From: CAVRTJ01 sp964507185
GTDB taxonomy: Bacteria; Acidobacteriota; UBA4820; DSQY01
Length of the DNA: 64,000 nt
Assembly (NCBI GenBank): GCA_964507185.1
Contig: CAZDOY010000013.1
Location: 11,547 to 75,546 of the forward strand
Direction of reading: 5' to 3'
Shown here: in pieces, positions 60,747 through 64,000 of the stretch
Position numbering within the stretch: the stretch's first letter is position 1
How the letters are laid out: each line of letters begins with the position of its first letter
Notes under the pieces: generated by a model
Told to the model about the DNA's origin: nothing
Database searches by the model: none
Seen by the model: the letters and a program-made list of their open reading frames with translations, nothing else
Program-made: the position numbers and the translations under genes

Positions 60747-63700
60747 ATGGGGAAGCAGGCAAACGGGCTGAAAAGCAGGTTCTCGCGCCACGCGTTGGGA
60801 CTCTTGTTCGGAGTTCTTTTGTTCGTTCCCGCCATAGGTCTAAGTGCCCAGGGGTATACCTGCCAGGGTGCCAAGGGAGTATACAGCCCCGGAGGCAAGG
60901 ACTTCTTCTTCTGGACCCCGCGCCACCAAGCCGTGGAATACATATGCGGCACCTGGGACAGCAGCGGATTTACCGTGGATCACTCCGTGTCCTGGGATGA
61001 GTTCACCACCGGCGGGCTGGGCGCGTGCGTATTTAATGGCGCCGTCTACGCCTTCTACACAACATATAACGGAGAGCTCCGGTACGTGAAGGTCAACGGC
61101 TCGACGGGCGGCCGCCTCGTTCACGCGACAACGATCGCGAGCGGCGTTTCCGCCCACGGCGCCGCCGCCGCAGTCTTCCGCGGCATGATGTACGTGTTCA
61201 CGGCGTCAGACACCTTCTCTTCAAAAGACGGAACGCATTATACTCGTGCCTTGTCCGGACCGGATGGGGCGGACGCCATCATGGACGCGGTGACGTTCTT
61301 CCCGCCGGACGACGCCCCTCCGTTGCCGCATCCGAGCGTCCCCGCGGCGATCATGGTGCTGTTCTCGAGCGGCGGCAAGCTCCAGGCTGAACTCTTTCAG
61401 GGCGCCGACAATGGGTTCGGCGGCGGTGCGGACACGCTGCCCAATCCCCTGTCCTACCCCGTGGCCCAGGGCAACCTTGTTCTGGGCACGAGCGCGGGGG
61501 ATTCGCGATACGGTTGGGCGGCGGGCGCAAAGGCCGCCTGCATCCAGTTCTACGGGACCTCTCAGTTTCAAGAGAACGGGGACTTCGAATACGGCCGCTG
61601 GGAGTATAACGAGGGAACGGGCCACTGGACCGCCCAGAAGTGGTTTTCAGGCCAGGATTACTATGCAGACGCCCCTGGTCTGTCCGTAGCGCCCTGGTTC
61701 GACGTCATCGACAGCACTTCTCTCACCCTGCACCTCAAGCATTTTGTGTGGGACCTCAGCGACTGGGACCGCAGGATCGGGAACGGCTCGGACTACCTGG
61801 TGCCCACGTACAACGATTCGGAGAATGGATGGCAGGGCAAACCCACAAAGACTTACGAGGCAACTGTGGGCAGCAAACTGGCGAATCTCTGGACGCTGGT
61901 CGGGGTCATCCTGGGTCCTCCCCCTTTTCCCGCAAATGGGGAGACCGTTTTTTGCGACGCACCCTATGAGCGTTCCTGGGTGGAATACAAGAACGACAGC
62001 ACGACGGAAGTCAGCGTAACGTCCACGATCAAGTCGACGATTTCCATCGCGTCGGATAGCAAGATCGAAGGCGGGCTGGGCGGCCTGGAACTGGACCTGA
62101 GCTACGCCCACGCCTGGTCGTCGAGCAACAAGTGGTCCACGTCGAAGTCCATTTCGAAGGAGTACCACTTCGGCGTGTGCGACGAATACGATCCGGACAA
62201 CCCGGCGCCGGAGGGCATCCACGGCTACGCGATCTACAACGCGCCCACCCTGGTGACGCAGCGATATAAGATCTACGCCTACGATTACAGCCATTCCGAT
62301 GGCTCGGGCACCTACGTAGGCGAGTCCGTCTACAGCACGTCGAGCGGCGATGTTTACCAACAGTCGGCCTATTTTCAGTTGCAGGATCCGTCCCAGGGTG
62401 CCCCCAAAGGATTATTCACGGGGTTGCGCACATATCCCCTGTCCACGGATCTGATGGGTTGGGAGGACAACGTACCGGATTGGCTTGACGGGGGGGGCGG
62501 TGCCTGGACGAACGTCTTCGAGCCCTCCGAGGTCCTGAACATGCCCGGCGAACAGGAGGTGTTCTTCACCGAAAGCGACTCGACCATCGACTCGAAGGAC
62601 AACAGCAACAGCTTCAGCGTGGATGCCGGCACAACGTTGGGCATCGGAGGTTTTAACGAAAAACTGACAGCCGGCTACGACACGAAGTGGTCGACGAAGA
62701 CGGAGAACAAGTCCACGGTCACGACGGCCGTCGGGTGCCAGATCGACGTTCCCATTCCCGGCGGCGACAGCCCGTCCAATTACGTCAAGCAGTACACCGT
62801 CCAGCCCTTCTGGCTTCAGGCCAAGACCGCGAATGCCCCGTGGCTTCCAACCAACTTCAGCGGAGACCTGCCATGGTGCACCACGTGGGCCGTGAGCAAC
62901 ATCCAGACGGTCGGCGGCTCGCAAACGGGCATGGCCGCCCCGCCCGCCTTGGCTTCGGGCAAGGTCCGCCACGGGCTCAAGAAACAGAAGGACACCTTCG
63001 AGATTACCGGCGGGCGGCTGGCCTGGCAGGACGCCTTGGCCGGGGAGACCCCGCTCGAGATGACCGCCGACGAGTTCGATCCGCGCCTCGGCGCTTCCGT
63101 TTCGTTGAACGGGTATCCGTTCCCGGCCGACGGAGGCAAGGGCAAATGGGTGCGCAACGGCGACGTCTGGAAATACAAAACCCGGCAAGGCGTGAAGCAC
63201 GACCCGTTCAAGCTCGCGCTGGACTTCGCGAGCGGAACCTGGTCGTTCAGCGGATCCTCCAAGAATCTAGACCAAGCGATCTCGGCGGGCACGGGGGCAA
63301 TCCGCGTGGACCTCGGTCTGGCGGGGAAGTACGGCTTTATTTCGCGGGTCGAGGGCAACGTGAACTGCACCTGGGACCACAAGACGAAGAAAGCCAGCCG
63401 CCAGCCCTTCGGCGTCCATCTGATCAAAGGTGACTACGACTCCGGCACGGGATCGGGCAACCTTGTTCTCAAGGGGCATCTGCCTAAGAACACGACGTCA
63501 TACGGGGACGTCGAGATCCGCGTGAACGGTACCTCGGTAACCATTCCCCTGCTGTCGACGCCGGATTTTCTCAAAATGCTGGACAGTGGCGGCATCGTGA
63601 AGATCGAAAGCGAAGGCATGACGTACAAGATCAATTTCGGCAAGGGGAAATGGCACTTGCACCTTGAGGGCTCGGCGTTCAACAGTGAGATGGCCCCGAA

Positions 63701-63803
63701 GAACGGTGAGATCCGCGTGCAGGTGCTGGTCGGCGGCGTAACGACTTCCGACCAGACCTTCCAACTGTCGAACACCAGGATGGGCCTCACGTACGCGGGC
63801 TGA
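60747..63803 (+). CDS. Large exported beta-rich protein with propeller-like and aerolysin-like segments
   Basis: 1018 residues; AGGAGG precedes the ATG. Signal peptide ~1-34 ('LGLLFGVLLFVPAIGLSA', likely cut near SA-QG). Residues ~35-310 contain repeats of the 'GACVFNGAVYAFYTTYNGEL' and 'GAAAAVFRGMMYVFTASD' kind, typical of lectin-like propeller blades. Two Ser/Thr-rich alternating segments follow (~414-479, with 'SVTSTIKSTISIASDSKIEG'; ~608-671, with 'YDTKWSTKTENKSTVTTAVG'), each with a 'GG' turn and 'KWST', resembling the insertion hairpins of aerolysin/ETX-MTX2 pore formers. The C-terminal ~270 residues hold two related beta units ('DFASGTWSFSGSSKNLDQAI' and 'FGKGKWHLHLEGSAFNSEMA'). I recognise no exact family; a secreted pore-forming or surface adhesive role is inference. 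Confidence 0.85.
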   Translation: MGKQANGLKSRFSRHALGLLFGVLLFVPAIGLSAQGYTCQGAKGVYSPGGKDFFFWTPRHQAVEYICGTWDSSGFTVDHSVSWDEFTTGGLGACVFNGAVYAFYTTYNGELRYVKVNGSTGGRLVHATTIASGVSAHGAAAAVFRGMMYVFTASDTFSSKDGTHYTRALSGPDGADAIMDAVTFFPPDDAPPLPHPSVPAAIMVLFSSGGKLQAELFQGADNGFGGGADTLPNPLSYPVAQGNLVLGTSAGDSRYGWAAGAKAACIQFYGTSQFQENGDFEYGRWEYNEGTGHWTAQKWFSGQDYYADAPGLSVAPWFDVIDSTSLTLHLKHFVWDLSDWDRRIGNGSDYLVPTYNDSENGWQGKPTKTYEATVGSKLANLWTLVGVILGPPPFPANGETVFCDAPYERSWVEYKNDSTTEVSVTSTIKSTISIASDSKIEGGLGGLELDLSYAHAWSSSNKWSTSKSISKEYHFGVCDEYDPDNPAPEGIHGYAIYNAPTLVTQRYKIYAYDYSHSDGSGTYVGESVYSTSSGDVYQQSAYFQLQDPSQGAPKGLFTGLRTYPLSTDLMGWEDNVPDWLDGGGGAWTNVFEPSEVLNMPGEQEVFFTESDSTIDSKDNSNSFSVDAGTTLGIGGFNEKLTAGYDTKWSTKTENKSTVTTAVGCQIDVPIPGGDSPSNYVKQYTVQPFWLQAKTANAPWLPTNFSGDLPWCTTWAVSNIQTVGGSQTGMAAPPALASGKVRHGLKKQKDTFEITGGRLAWQDALAGETPLEMTADEFDPRLGASVSLNGYPFPADGGKGKWVRNGDVWKYKTRQGVKHDPFKLALDFASGTWSFSGSSKNLDQAISAGTGAIRVDLGLAGKYGFISRVEGNVNCTWDHKTKKASRQPFGVHLIKGDYDSGTGSGNLVLKGHLPKNTTSYGDVEIRVNGTSVTIPLLSTPDFLKMLDSGGIVKIESEGMTYKINFGKGKWHLHLEGSAFNSEMAPKNGEIRVQVLVGGVTTSDQTFQLSNTRMGLTYAG

Positions 63804-63864
63804 TTGAGAACACGCACCGCACCGGCCCGACAGCGACTCGCCACTGCGGGAGCCAACCCGGGGC

Positions 63865-63896
63865 GGGAAGGGCCGGACCCTTCCCGTCCTTTTTTT
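63865..63896 (+). terminator. Rho-independent terminator of the exported-protein gene
   Basis: GGGAAGGG, loop CCGGA, CCCTTCCC, GTCC and seven T residues; 61 nt after the stop codon. With the promoter at 60578, it marks a single-gene unit. Confidence 0.85.
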
Positions 63897-64000
63897 CGCG
63901 CCCCGCCGCTTTCTTCCCGCGCTGCCACCGGCCGCACCCTTCCTCATTTGCCTCGCCTGTTTGCAGATTGAGGCTTTGCTCGTCGATACGGGCCGTCAGG
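63897..64000. other. Right edge, nothing assigned
   Basis: About 100 nt without a supported gene or signal. Confidence 0.5.

Overview
The window is a GC-rich bacterial chromosome segment, dense in genes. It suggests an anaerobic Gram-negative bacterium of a Deltaproteobacteria-like lineage (Desulfobacterota/Myxococcota in the wide sense). The grounds are pyruvate:ferredoxin oxidoreductase, non-phosphorylating GapN, ExbD/TonB-type proteins, a class A penicillin-binding protein, many receivers and histidine kinases, CheW-like proteins next to an acidic receiver protein, and the short ValS type. The phylum is an inference; no rRNA gene is present.

Layout. 1-540: 5' part of a phosphatidylserine decarboxylase gene (minus). 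789-5350: fatty-acid operon yceD-rpmF-plsX-fabH-fabD-fabG with a clear sigma70-type promoter and a terminator; acpP is not in its usual place after fabG. 5353-5476: tRNA-Leu(CAA) and its promoter. 5656-17087 (minus): PP2C phosphatase and J-domain/TPR pair; two related helical-repeat proteins around a RodZ-like protein; adenosine deaminase-like enzyme; small membrane protein; valS; then an overlapping CheW-like/CheW-like/receiver trio. 17317-25789 (plus): nifJ, a dihydroorotate dehydrogenase-like gene, pepT, a YgjP-type metallopeptidase, a dual CDGSH protein, and an alpha/beta hydrolase. 25807-30765 (minus): a second hydrolase and the operon TPR/cNMP-def-fmt-rsmB. 31052-40513: agmatinase and a glycosyltransferase; receiver, DnaQ-like exonuclease and FabD-like acyltransferase (minus); then cNMP protein, PBP1A, AmrS-type radical SAM enzyme, ExbD and TonB-like protein. 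40580-45742: three transporters between inverted copies of a short intergenic repeat. 45975-51693: MATE/ANKH-like transporter, gapN, glycogen phosphorylase. 51693-52550: DUF1059 protein and a metallo-hydrolase gene lacking its 5' end.

52551-55230 is a distinct, visibly less GC-rich island. It carries a metallo-beta-lactamase-fold hydrolase, a SUMF1/formylglycine-type C-terminal fragment and a QueG-like iron-sulfur protein, all on the minus strand, with a well-formed integron attC-like site at 55160-55230 and a weaker candidate at 53858-53967. No integrase is visible, so it looks like a small, integrase-less cassette cluster that may have truncated the neighbouring gene.

55305-60296 holds a three-gene phosphorelay (MASE1-PAS-PAS kinase, receiver, receiver-PAS-kinase), with overlapping start/stop codons, between two direct copies of a ~125 bp intergenic repeat. 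60578-63896 is a single-gene unit with its own promoter and terminator. It encodes a 1018-residue exported protein that combines propeller-like repeats, two Ser/Thr-rich amphipathic segments like the membrane hairpins of aerolysin-type pore formers, and a C-terminal beta-rich duplication. This protein and the attC island are the two most promising novel items.
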